A stretch of 64,000 nt of DNA, from contig OU015503.1 in the NCBI GenBank assembly GCA_907164885.2, positions 127,001,764 to 127,065,763 of the forward strand, given 5' to 3'. Positions 26,228-39,621 of the stretch are shown here, one piece after another (positions within the stretch are counted from its first letter, which is position 1; every line of letters begins with the position of its first letter). The notes below the pieces were generated by a model, which was not told where the DNA came from, did no database searches, and worked only from the letters and a program-made list of their open reading frames with translations. This DNA is from Dolomedes plantarius. Lineage: Eukaryota > Arthropoda > Arachnida > Araneae > Dolomedidae. A program made the position numbers and the translations under genes.

Positions 26228-29200
26228 CATACATACAGATATATAGTCATTTTTGTTTAGTCGAATACAATCATTTGGTCCGATTAACTGGTGGTCCAAT
26301 TAACCAGATTTGACTGTATATACAGTGGAAACTCGATCTATTGTATTTTAAGGGACCGACTGAACTGATCGATAAATGCGGGAACATAACAAAGCAATAT
26401 GATTGTTGGGACTGGGTGAAATAAACAACGCATGCTGGAAAACGAGGATTCGGGGAACGATCGACTGAGTTTCCACTGTATATATATATATATATATATA
26501 TATAATTATATATGTGTACTTTTTTGTCTTATTATCTAATGACAGATGTACATCTATATTTACGCATATGAGTGTATATAAGCATATATATATATTGTTG
26601 GACATCTGTAGTTCAGTAATAGACTGTTCTTTCAAGGCCAACTACTAGAGAAAGAAAATATTTACGTCAAAACTCCACCAACATATATGTCTAATGCAAG
26701 CTACCATGTGCTTTCAGTGCCTGCTGTATTTAAAGAACAAAAAACAATCAGGTCTTTGAGCATGTGAAAGCACTGTCTTGAGTCATTTCAATTGAGTTTT
26801 GCTGTTGTTTTCTCAGATCCTTTGATGCATGTGACACGTATGAGAGTGTCTTGAGCTCGGCAGAATCTCAGCCTATCTTGGACTCTGTCATAACAGTCAA
26901 CCTGAAGTCAGAAATTCAAGAGCCAGTGAATGAGGAGAGGGAGAACCCTCAAGAAGACAACGTGGAAATCAAGTGTGAGTTTGAGCAAATTTTTCTCTCT
27001 TTTCTCCATGTATGGTCCTTGGACTTCTGATGCTTGCATATATTTCTGTAGAAAGATAATCTGTCATATGAAATCTGTTCTAACAGTGTTCATACTTTAA
27101 AGTCCTTAAAATCTCCCTATTTTCTGTTTTTAAGGACCCTTAAATTTTTTTTAAGCATAAGTCACAACCACAGGCAAGAAAATCACCATTATCACATTAC
27201 CAATTCTATTTGGAGTTAAGTTCGAAATGAGAGTTATACATTTTGACTGCATCAATCAAATACTGCATTGACAGGCATTCCTTTAAAGATAGTATGCCAC
27301 CCTCAGTTGTAAATTAAAGTGTTTTTTGTCCATGAAAATTATGATTGCTAAATAATAGAAGGTATGCAGTGGAACCTTGATCTATCATTTCTAAAGGGAC
27401 CTATTGTACTGGATGACAAATTTGGGAAAACTATAGATGCAGAAACATAATAAAGAAATAGTATCATCAGGACTGGATGAAGTAAATGATTTTTCGGGGA
27501 ATGATCGAATGAGGTTCCACTGTAATCACAATATTGTTGTATAAATCAAAATGGGGTGCGGTAGCCCAGTTGGCAAGAGCAGTGGGCTAGTGATCTGAAC
27601 GTCCCTGGTTCAATGCTTGTCACTGCAAATCCACCGCCATGTTTACTAATGGTGGCTAACAGCAGAGTATTGAAAAATCTAACCTAATTTTGTAGGTATG
27701 AGTGTGAGTAATTTTAAACAGCTAGTTAAAAGCTTAAAGTAAAAATATCTTCATTTATTTAATTAATTTAGAAAACATAATAGTTACATAATTCATGATC
27801 AAAACTAAAAATGATAAAACGAATACCAGAGGAAGTGTACAACTGTTGCAACAGTGTGCTTATATAAACATCAGAAAAAGAACAAGGTCACCAAAACAAT
27901 CCTTTTTAGTTTAATGTCATATGACGACAATTTTGACTATCAATGATGACTAAATTAGCATATGATGAATCTGCATAGGAACAATGTAAAATGCCGATTT
28001 TATTTTAATATTGATTTTCTTTTTAAAAAAAAATGGCTAACAGTGGCCAGGGCATGTAAAATAGGGCGGGTGTCAAGTGTTCTGGTCTCGTCACTTGACT
28101 GGGTTCAAAATTATGGGAGCAGTCATTTTGCCAAGTCGGACTCCGACCCTTGTGGTGCTAATTCAAAACAGGAGCTACACCTTCATTGCCCATAGCCTTC
28201 GGTACTTGATCTGATGATGCTGTCGGTCAAGTGGCATAAACAACAACAACCTAAATCGGAATAGAATTTGGACATTCGCACTGATATGCTCATGCAAATG
28301 ACGCTGACCAAAGTCTAATCACTTAATAATCACCATTATTCCTGACTTATTTATCTAAAATAGTGCTATCACTAAGTTACCTTGGGCCCATTAGGCTTCA
28401 GACTCGGGATGCTTGGTTCGAATCCCGCTTAATGTTGTTTAGTACCTTCGTGTCTACGTGGGATAGGAGCACATTTAATCCGTAGACCAGAAAGTCCTTC
28501 CATGAGGTCAGTGGGTGAGGAAAGGTGCGAGACCTCCAGATATCACCTTTGGGGGGGGGGGCTCAATCAAAATAGAGGTGACACCAAAGATGTCAGGTTA
28601 TCTCACTTGTAGAGTCTCTTGAGATAAAATGTAGCCAAGAATTTCGAGGTTCTATGTGTATCTCTCAGGACAAGTGCCTCCACATTAGCAAAAAACATCT
28701 AAACTTGTTTCTCACTAGCTTCAAGGGTTGTTTATAAAAATATCTTCTGTGTGTGTCAGTGGAGTATGGGAGTTAACAAGTCAGGAATGTCAAGATAGTA
28801 CTACCTAACAAAAATTTCTCACTTTGGAAAGTTTTGATATAGAACAAGAAATTTTACTGTGTAATTTCTGGTCTTGGAAAAAGAATAAGAAATTTAAAAT
28901 CTATTTTGTTTAATGAGGTAGGTGAGAAATAATAAAGCTAATTATTTCACAATGAAGATATATTGAAATATTACTCCATAAAATTTTTCTTCTGGGAAGT
29001 TCTGTTGATATAGAGAATTTTATAAAGTAATATTTCATTTTTAAAGAAAATTGTGATATTGCTGTGACGTGAAGTTTTGTTTTGAAGGTTTCACTTTCAA
29101 TGTAATTAGCATTTTATTTATTTATTTTGTTTGTTTGCTTTCCATAAGGGAATGACGCAATTTTTCTTTTTTTTTAATTCTTCTAGTGGAGAATCAATCC

Positions 29201-31389
29201 ATATTTGAGGAATCGCAATCTATGAATCCGACAATACCACTTCCAGATACAGTGAATCTGATGAGCAACATGACAAAACAGGCTGCCTGTTCAAACGACT
29301 CAGCAGGAAGGTAAATTCTATTTTGTCTCCTTTTTTTGGTGTGTGTGTGTGTGTATTTATTATAATTCAAATAGATTGATTTTGTTATTTAGAGGAATTG
29401 TTGGTAACTTTAATGTATGTACAATAACTACTAACGTTAGTAACATAAAGGAAGTATGTAGCAGAGTCTGTGGGTTCAAATCCCACTATTGTCATGGATA
29501 TTTGAAGCCGTTTGGATTTGGCTCTAAGCAGTAGGTCCCAGTCTAATGAGACCTTGTATAGCAAAAAATGACCATAGTGCCAACCAACCTTTTTTGAAGA
29601 TGTAAATCATTAACTGTTCTTATGTAAATTATGTATTAAGAGATTTGTGCAAAAATTTTATATTCTTAAAATCTGTCATTATAGTTACAGAATTATTATA
29701 TTCTCACATTTAATCTTTTAACCTGAACAATTCTGTGTTTTGTGTTTTTGCAGTGTTCATTGAGTGCTAACTTAGTTTAGTACCAAGTTTTGTTGTTTTT
29801 TCTTTTTAACCCCTTACCTGCCACGGCATATATATAAGCTTTGCGCAGTCGATGCATTAACTGCCCCTGGCGTATATATATGTCTTCTCAGAATACTTGA
29901 TGCTGTAATTTATTTATAGTTGTATAACTATGTCCACTGCTTACGAATGTGATATATTGACCTTGACACCCTGAATTATCGTTTGACATGGTCATGCTCA
30001 TTTTTTACAAATGGGTAGGGGGCACGTGAAGGTGAAATTTGAAAGTGGTAGTTCATGTGAGAGCGTGCTTGAATAGGTTATGTGATTTTATTTTCTCTGT
30101 TTTCGTGTAGCATTGTGTGATACGAGTTATTTTCAATATGTTGTACGGATATGTCTGACAGTGAATTAGATGACTACTCCAAAAAGAAAGTTCGACGTGA
30201 ATCCCACTATAATTGTGTTGAGTGTGATGTTGGTTTATGTATTCAACCATGTTTCAAGATATCACACAACAGCTAAGTACTAACTCTTAATTTTTACTAT
30301 TATCTGTAATTTAAATATTGTATTTTTCGTTTTTTCATTGCTGCAATATATGTTATATATATTGAAAACTGTGCCTCTGTTTTTCTTCAAACACACCATG
30401 TCGCTAAGTGCCTGTGTGGAAAACGGTGGCACTGGGGAGCACATCTCGTAAGATTTCATCGGCACTTAAGGGGTTAATGCTAAAGACATTGTCAGAAAGG
30501 TTGCATCCAAAGTAAACTGAAGCTCTGTTTTTGAATGTTCCCTTATGAGCCATTCATGAGTTAAGAAATGGATATCAACAGGTTTTCTTAAAATCATTGT
30601 ATGTTAATGGCGTAATTCTTTGTTTTATATCCTAGTGTCCAATTTCCGAATTCTCTGGAAGACCTCTTGGAGAAGCAATGGGTGCAGACATCAAATTTCT
30701 TGATGGAACAAGCTCAGCACTTCGACAGTAAGCTATGAAAAGATTTATATGTGTTGTGCATTCAGTACTTGTAAAATGGATCACCTGTCTTCCAATTGTA
30801 CATTGGCTGTACATTGGCTTTGTAAATGGTACCCTCACTGTTTGGGCTCAGTCATTTTTATAATGTTTTTTTTTTTCCTTGTTTTTTTCCAAGTTCCCCT
30901 CCAGAATTTCTTTTGGGTTTTTTGTTAAATTCATTATATAACTGTTACCCTTCTTTTGAATCTTTAAAAAGATTTTATTCCATGTTCCTTGAGTTAATGT
31001 ACATCTGGAAAGCTAGGAATAGTCTAGAAAAGTTACTGAAAGCTAAAATCCAGGGGTTAAACGAAAAATTTTCCTAAAACTACCAACTATCAGAGAATAA
31101 TCAATACAATCCAGGCTTCGTACAGTCCTTAAAAGTACTCCAGAACTCCTGATTTTCAGTTTGTTTCTTCACTTTAGATGTTTAATCAGTACTTATTTTC
31201 AATTATACAAGAGTTATATACAAGTTTTCAGTTTATTGGCCATCAATTGCCTTCATAAAAATGCAGTTTTATTTTGCTTGTTTTACCTTTATATTATTAT
31301 TGACCTGGATGAGAATGCTTATATACTATCATTCTTACCCCCTCCCCAACACACACACTAAATATGTATATATATAATTAATATTAATT

Positions 31390-31432
<43 letters not shown>

Positions 31433-34400
31433 ACACATACACACACACACAGTCGAACCCTGTTATAGCAAAGCCGCTATATAACAAACAAAAATTTTGG
31501 TCCTGTCATTTTCCTGTTATACATAATTTAATTAGTATTGTGTCAGTTTAGTGTAATCAATTTTGGTCAATTTAATTCATTAATGATCATTTTTAATAGA
31601 TTTTATCATTTTTTAATACATCATTATTGAATACACATTGCAACTGTTAAGTTATACATTTTGCACCATTTTTCTTAATGTTTCAGATAAAGTGAACAAA
31701 ACCTTTGGTCCCTCGAAATTCGTTATAACAGGGTTCAACTGTATATATATGTATATATACTAGCTGAAAACCTGCACTTCGCTACGGAGTACATTCAAAT
31801 TAAATACAACGGTCAACGTATGCAATTAATGCCAAAAATAAATATATATATATATATATATATATTTATAATCAATACGATGATCAATGTATACAATTGA
31901 TGTACAAATAAATATATATATATATATATTTATAAAAAAAATTGTAAGGGATATTTTTATAAACAAAATAATGTAGAAGAAAATATTCAAATTAAATACA
32001 TTGGTCAATGTATGCAATTAATTTGTATGTTTAATATCATAAAACATACTAATTTAAATTGAATTCTTAGACATACTAAAGAATATAGTACAGTTTTAGG
32101 AACATATCTTTTATTGTATTTTAATTTTTTTTTTTTTTTTGGATAATGTCCAATCGTCTGCCGCATTAGCAAGAAGAAAAAATTTTTTTTTTGTCTATTT
32201 AGTCGTTATGCATGTGACGATACATTTATTTAAAGTACCAGAAAAAGAAATCATGTGATCAGCATTTAATAAATCAAATTCTAATAATGAATCTTTAAAA
32301 ATTCACCAATAATCAGAAAATGGAGGTAAAAGATTCGAAAAAGATCTCATTTTAAAGGAATTTTTATGATCTTTCTCGTGATATAAATTTTATAACCCTC
32401 AAATTATTATTTTAAATGCAAACTTAAAAAGAGTTACAAAATCAGCTTAAAAATTTAATTTAAAAAAATCTAAGAAGAATTTTTCAAAAATCTTTCTTAG
32501 TGCACCTCTACACTATAAGAAAATCACCATGCAAAATTTTAGCCCTTTTGGTCCAGTGGTTTGGTCTGTGTGTTGTATGTCAGTGAGTCAGTCAGTTACG
32601 GAACTGTTTTATATATATAGATTGTGACAACTTCTGGTAAGTTGGTTTCACTGAGGCTTTGATGTATGTTGATCAGTTTCGTAGCAAATCCTGAGCAATG
32701 TCTGAGTGGTTGATAGTTATTAAAACTGACCAGAATTTAACTAAAGCATAACAGATTTAACATTCAGATTTGAATAGATTACAATTTAACGAAATGACTG
32801 GTTACAAAATATTAACAGAGGCTTCCCAGGATAAAGTTTAGTTCAGGAGGCAGAGCTAGTACGGCCACCTCTGTCTGGATCTTAGCAAGGACTCCCTGGA
32901 TAAATCAAAGTGTCGGGGTATATTAAATCTGCTGAAATTCCTTACAGAGATGTGAGGATTCGCTGAAAACATTTTGGGAGCATGAAATTATACTGGCTTG
33001 ACAGGCTGCATCTGAATAGGTCTGATAGTCAGTTAAGTGAAAACTTCTGTGGAGTCAAAATCTCTGAATAACAGCCACTAAGTGACAAGTTTAGGAGTCA
33101 GTCCCCAAGGTGGTCGCTGATGGAAACAGATTTTCCCAAACTTTTGGGAAAGATGAGTCACGCATGGCTTATAGTTCCAACTCAAAGAATGTTAGAATTC
33201 ACTGGGGGCTTACTGATTGTTTCGTCAACCCCACAGATATTTTTTGAATTCTCTGTTGCTGGTGATTGCCCCATAAGGTTTATCTGCTGCTACAATATAA
33301 ATAAATAAAAATATATATATATATATATTATAAAAGAATTTTGTTTGAAACAAATTCCTTTCTTGTAATATATCAATAAAAAACTTCTGATATAACACTG
33401 ATATTGCACACTAAATGGAAGATTTTTACTGAATAATGAGCTTCTTCTAACAAATCAAAGGAATCACTGATGTGAGTTCTGAAAGAGAAATTGTAATGCT
33501 GTGAAATCTTTGCTAATATATGCTATACAGTAGGGCGGAGCGTAAAAAAAAAGTTTTTGATTTCGTTTTTGCCCTAGTGCGGAAAAGTTGGGTACTAATG
33601 GGTAGGTGACGTATGCAAAGTTTTGGGAAAAACAAAAAATATCTTCCGTCTCCATTTCGGCCGTAATTTTTAGCAAATTTTTACCATACAGTTAAAAATG
33701 TGTATTTCTATTGTTTTGTATGCAACTCGTCATTTTGTTCTTAAATAAAATACAGAGGTAATTCGAAACTTAATACAGAAAGGCAGCAGCTGACGCACTG
33801 CGTGCAGAAAGGTAAAGAAATATTTTGGCATGAAAACATTGTCAACAACAACTTTAGAAACGAAGCTTAAAACCTTTGTGAAAGACTCACGGAAATTGTT
33901 CGACATTTTTTCATGTAAGTGTGTTAATTTTAACAAATGTTCTTGTCCTAAGCATAAAAGGATCCCTAAAACGGAAAGAACTTTTCTTCTAGACCAACGG
34001 GCACTTAGGCAAATGTCCATAGGCACAGTTGACTTAAAAAAACTGAAAGCTGAGGAAACAAGCCGATAAGAAGAAGAAGGAGAGAGAAGCAGTAAGTCTT
34101 AAAATAAACGTTTCGCCAACTGGAAACATGTGACACAATCTATGACAGAACTGGAGTTTCATATCGGGCTGGAGCCATCATTGCAAGCGCTGTTTTCGAA
34201 GATTTGGGGATGATTACCAAAACAGACACTTTAAATGTAATTGATAGACATAAAATAAGAAGAGAGAGGGAAAAATATTCGAAAAGTATATCAGCAAGGA
34301 AATGAAAGACAGCTGGAACCACTGAAGGGACTTTATTTTGAGAGAAAGAAGGACAAAACTGTAATGAAAGAGAGCGTAGGGGGGAATATGTAGCAGAAAA

Positions 34401-37400
34401 CAATCCTGGAAGAACATGTTACAATGATTAATGAACCTCTAAGCAAGTACCTTGGACACCTAGCACTAATCTCATCATCAGCTTTGAGTATTTCTCAAAT
34501 GATGCTGCAATTCATGGAGAATAAGAATATTGACATTCATCGACTAGTAGCAATAGGGTGCGATGGAACAATCTTTAATACTGGCTATAAAATCGGCATG
34601 ATTCACCTTTCTGGGGAAGCCATTGGAAAACCCTTGCACTGGTTTATCTGCCAGTTACACGCAAATGAGTTGCCACTCCGAAATTTAGTGCAGAATTAGG
34701 ATATGGAACGAGTGGCCTTAATGCATTTTCTGGTCCAACTAGGAAAGCATTGGCAAATTGTAAAAACCTCCCAGTTGTGAGATTTGTAGACATTTCGAGC
34801 GAATTTCCGAAAATTGGCATAAAGGATCTTAGCACACACAAGCGATAGCTTTGGGATATTTCTCAAGCTGTCACAAACTGAAACTGCTCATCAAGTTTGT
34901 CACAAAAGCACCCTGGGAAAATGTCTCATGCACATTGGCTAACAACTGCAAATCCAATAAAGTGTTTATACATTAGCTCGCCAGAGCCTTCAAACCACAT
35001 TCAATATCTGGCAGAGTTCATCATGAAAGTGTACCCACCTATGTGATTTACAATCAAATTAAATCCATATTGCACGTATGGTCCACGAAATTTGTGGAAG
35101 ACAATAAAGTCTCACGCTATCTTAAAAACGATTTAAAGACTGGTCGATCCCATCATCCAGAGAAATGGCTATTTCGGCCACCCGGAAGCAATAATCTTGT
35201 CAATAATCACAGACGACAGATAGTCCATTCGAGAACTTGGACTACGTAGGATTTTACGAGAAAGAAAGGGAAAAAAGGAAAGAATCAGACACTACAACAT
35301 TCCGTCACTCAACTTCGAGGCAGTTTCATATATAGACCTTATTGATTGGCAGAAATGTAATTTGATGGAACTCCCAATTGACAGAAGATGATTTGAGAAA
35401 TTTGATTTCCAGTGGAGAATCTGTAGCTCAACACCTGGAAAGCCAAAAATTTCCATGCTACACCCAAAGTGTTGAACGTTTCGTGAAAGTAGTAACAGAG
35501 GTTTCTGCGGTTGTGTGTGGAGAAAATAAGCGTGACGGTTTACTTAGAACCCGAACAGGGTCGAGAAAAGCTATGCCCTCATTTAAAACCAAAAGCGAGT
35601 ATCGAGTAAAACAGGAATAACTGCAAGTGCAAAGGATTTAAGTGCCGATATGGTTGGGTGGACAGGTGGGCACGGGGGGAACTCGCAATGCAGCCCCCCC
35701 CCCCCCTTTTCTTAATTTTATTTCAGAAAAAGCGAAAAGCTGCATACCAAACAATGGAAATACAGTTTTAACTGTATGGTAAAAATCTGCTAAAAATCAC
35801 CGCCGAAATGGAGACGGAAGATATTTTTTGTTTTTCATAAAACTTTGCATATGTGACCTACTAATCAGTACACAACTTTCCGCACTAGGGCAAAAACAAA
35901 ATCGAAAACTATTTTTTTACGCTCCGCCCTACTGTACAGGTTGCGTGAGGGAATAGGGACTTTTGAATGATGACACATTTTGTATAAACAAATATCATTT
36001 AGGCTGATATGCGTGTTAGGAAGTGACAAGATAATGTTAGGGTTTAGGGGCAGAAATGCCCATAACCTTAAATAGATAATGTGCAAATAAAATAAAGTTT
36101 TAGTTTTTAGGTGCAGAGCCAATATGGCTAGCAGGGAAGGTGGACTATCACCTCAATAAATAAGAAAAAGGTAGCTAAAAATTAAGCCCAATAAAACTAT
36201 TCCCAAAGTGTGGTATACAAGCTTGGGGCGAAACACAAAAACATATAGCTAGTTGTTAAATATAACTCAAGTTTATTCATTAACAAACAAAAAAGAATTG
36301 AATTCAATTAAAAACACAATGCTATAAAAAAAATCATTCAATAAATAAGCACTTCTTGTAAACATAAAATAATCTAAAGAACCTTACACAGGTTCAGCAG
36401 TTCAAAAATGAAGTTCGCTTAAATAAATAGAGTTCTATTAAACAGAGTTCGCTTATTGTAATAGAAAGGTTTTTTTGTTCAAAAAAAGTTACTCGGAACA
36501 TACACGTATTGTTGTCGCCCATCATTCCTTGGATATTTAGCTGAGGATTCACGAAATACCTGTGTCACACCACAGGTCCAGGTTTTGACCCTGCGGCTGG
36601 TCAAGGTCGACTCATGATTTTCATCCTTTGAGTGGGTCGACAAAAAGAGGACCAAGCATGCTTGGTAACTAACTCTGGGGGTCCCACATCAGGTTGACCA
36701 CCTGACCGAGACATATGCTGTATGGCACCCCAAGCCCACAGGAAAGTGGAGATGGGCACCTTGGTCCACAGTGCTGAAAAGAAATTTGGACTGTTGTGCC
36801 ATGAGTTAGTTTTATAAATATATATACACCTGCCTTGATTGATAAATAATTCTAAATATTTAATAATTTATTTTTTAAAATTTTCTAATATTGCAATTGA
36901 ATGATAGTTTGTTATTATGGTATAATAAAGCTGATGTATAATTTATAAATATTTCTGATCAATTTTTGATTATTTTACTTCAGTGATTAAGAATGCCAAT
37001 TTTTTAATCCCTTTCTTGTAATATATGATTGTTACAAAACGGAATGATGTTTCAGTTGCCTCTCTTATCTCCTGCCTGCACGAGTTGCGTGCGGAAAACA
37101 CCCGGTTGGAGAAGGAAGTGAACGAGTTGGCCTCTCGCAGGGACAGTCTGCTGGCCATCAATGCTCGCCTCAAGGTGCTCCCTTCCACTGAGAACTCACT
37201 GGGGAATGGAGGAGGAGTGCCCTTTTCCGCCCTTTCTATGCTCTCGACAAAAGATGCCCGCGTGCCCGTCACGACGCCCTTCACTGGCTACATGTCCTAT
37301 GACAATGGCGTGGTGCATAGCACGCAGGTGCGTTCACACCTCTCTTTATATATATATATATATATATATACACTATAGACACATAATATTTATTTACATG

Positions 37401-37416
37401 TAAATATATTCATGCA

Positions 37417-37453
<37 letters not shown>

Positions 37454-37592
37454 AATTCCGGTTAATTGGACCACCAGTTAATCAGACCAGCCACTTATTC
37501 AGACCGAATCCTGTCTTGTAACCTAAGACATGTTCGTTTATTAGGACCAAAATGATTGCATCCCGATGTGGTCCGATTAACCAGAATTGACC

Positions 37593-37633
<41 letters not shown>

Positions 37634-39582
37634 CAGTGGTACCTCGACTTACGAGTGTCTCAACTTACGAGTTTTTCGAGATATGAGCATTCTCTCAGCT
37701 GGTTTTTTGCTTCGAGTTACGAGCTAAAATTCGGGTTACGAGCAAGCTTCAGATATCCCACCGCTAGTTTGTGCAGCGAATGCCGTGTTATGTGCTCATC
37801 AAATGAGAACACGGGAAGCATATAATATTTGCAATCTTTATGGACAATTATTATACAATTGTATACATATTATTCTAAGACTACTACCCAGTCTTAAGTT
37901 TCTACCCGGGTGGTAATTGTTGAGATTAACACTCAACAATTACCACCCGGGGCAGCTTGTTCTGCCCAAACTTAGTCGCCCTCCAAAACCGAACAGCGTC
38001 CAACCATTCTCGCTGAGAGATAGATTCTATTCCCTCCTCTACACTGGAACTCCCCATGGGGTCTAAGGGATGGGATGACCTTGGTCCTAGGATCGTAAGC
38101 TCTCCCCCATCTACGGATTCTCAGAAAACATTCTTTGGATTCTCAGAAAGAAGAATTTGGACATTACAGCCACAGTGAACGATGCAACAATCGCCCGGAT
38201 TCCGTGTCTCACTCGTTCCTTTTTTTGGGGGGGGGGGGGTAGCTGGTAATAAAAGCGAAAGTGGGGAAAACGAGGCAAAAAGGTCAAAAATCAACGGATA
38301 AAATTTAATTTTTCAGTTCAGTCTTTCTCCTCCTCTTCCATCATATTCTACAAGTCTGATCTCCAAGGTAAATGTTGTACATTACACTTAACAAAACAAG
38401 TTTATTGCAGTAAATTCTATTGTATTGCATTTTTATATAATGTTCGTCGTTTATAAACACATTTTTCTTATTTAAAAACATGTAACAAAAAATTGCGGTG
38501 TTTTGGGGGAGCCTGGAACGAATTAATGGCATTTCCATACATTTCAATGGGGAAAATTGATTCGAGATAAGAGTATTTCGAGTTACGAGCTCCGTCATGG
38601 AACGAATTAAACACGTAAGTCGAGGTACCTCTGTATATATATAATATATATATTCACCTTTCAGTGTGTGTTTTACTTTTTGACATCCGGCATCAAAAAT
38701 ACTGCCTCTGATTAAATGTTTATCCCATTCAGAAAAATGGATTCAATGTCCAGTCTGCAGTGTCAGCTGCTTTTATTAGATTCCCAGGAATATATGATGT
38801 AACATATGATGATGCATATACAAGGTGCACCCATAAAGTAACCGGACAATTTTTTATAAATAAGAAAATATTACTCACCTTCAAATAAATTTATTTCCTT
38901 CAAAATAATCACTAAAGGAGTCCATACAATTTTTCCAACGTTTCTTCAAGTCATCGAAACATTGTTTATAGGAGTCAGAAGTAAACGTTCGCAAAATAAG
39001 CGTCACATTTGATTTAATATTCGAGACGTTTTCAAATCTCTGTCCTATCCTGGCCATCTTAAGCTTTGGGAAAATGGGAAAAAATCAGCTGGCTTTAAGT
39101 GGTGAGAATAGGGTGGGTAATTCATCACTATAATTGAATGCTTATCAAGGTATTGTTGTACAGAAATTGCTGTAGGGGGCCAGGCATTATCGTGTCAAAC
39201 AAACCATTGCCCAGAATCAAACAGTTCCTTCCTAACTCGCCTCATCCTGTTTCTTAATCGATAAAGTACCTCGTAAAAATAATGATTAATTGTTTGCTTT
39301 TCAGGAAAAAATTTGTTGTGAATAAGTCCTTTGTAATAAAAAAAATGCAAAATCCATGAAAGGACAGAAATTTGAAAACGTCTCGGATATTAAATCAAAC
39401 GTTACGCGAATTTTGCGAACGGTTAGTTCCGACGCCTATAAACAGTGCTTCGGTGACTTGAAGAAACGTTGGAGAAATTGTAGACTCCTTTGGCGATTAT
39501 TTTGAAGGAGATAAATTTATTTGAAGGTGAGCAATATTTTTCTCATTTATAAAAAATTGTCTGGTTACTTTATGGGCGCACC

Positions 39583-39621
<39 letters not shown>

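Noticed and set aside
27552..27640. Possible tRNA gene
   Set aside because: A- and B-box-like sequence is present but the acceptor stem does not pair and a SINE body follows; repeated at 43779.
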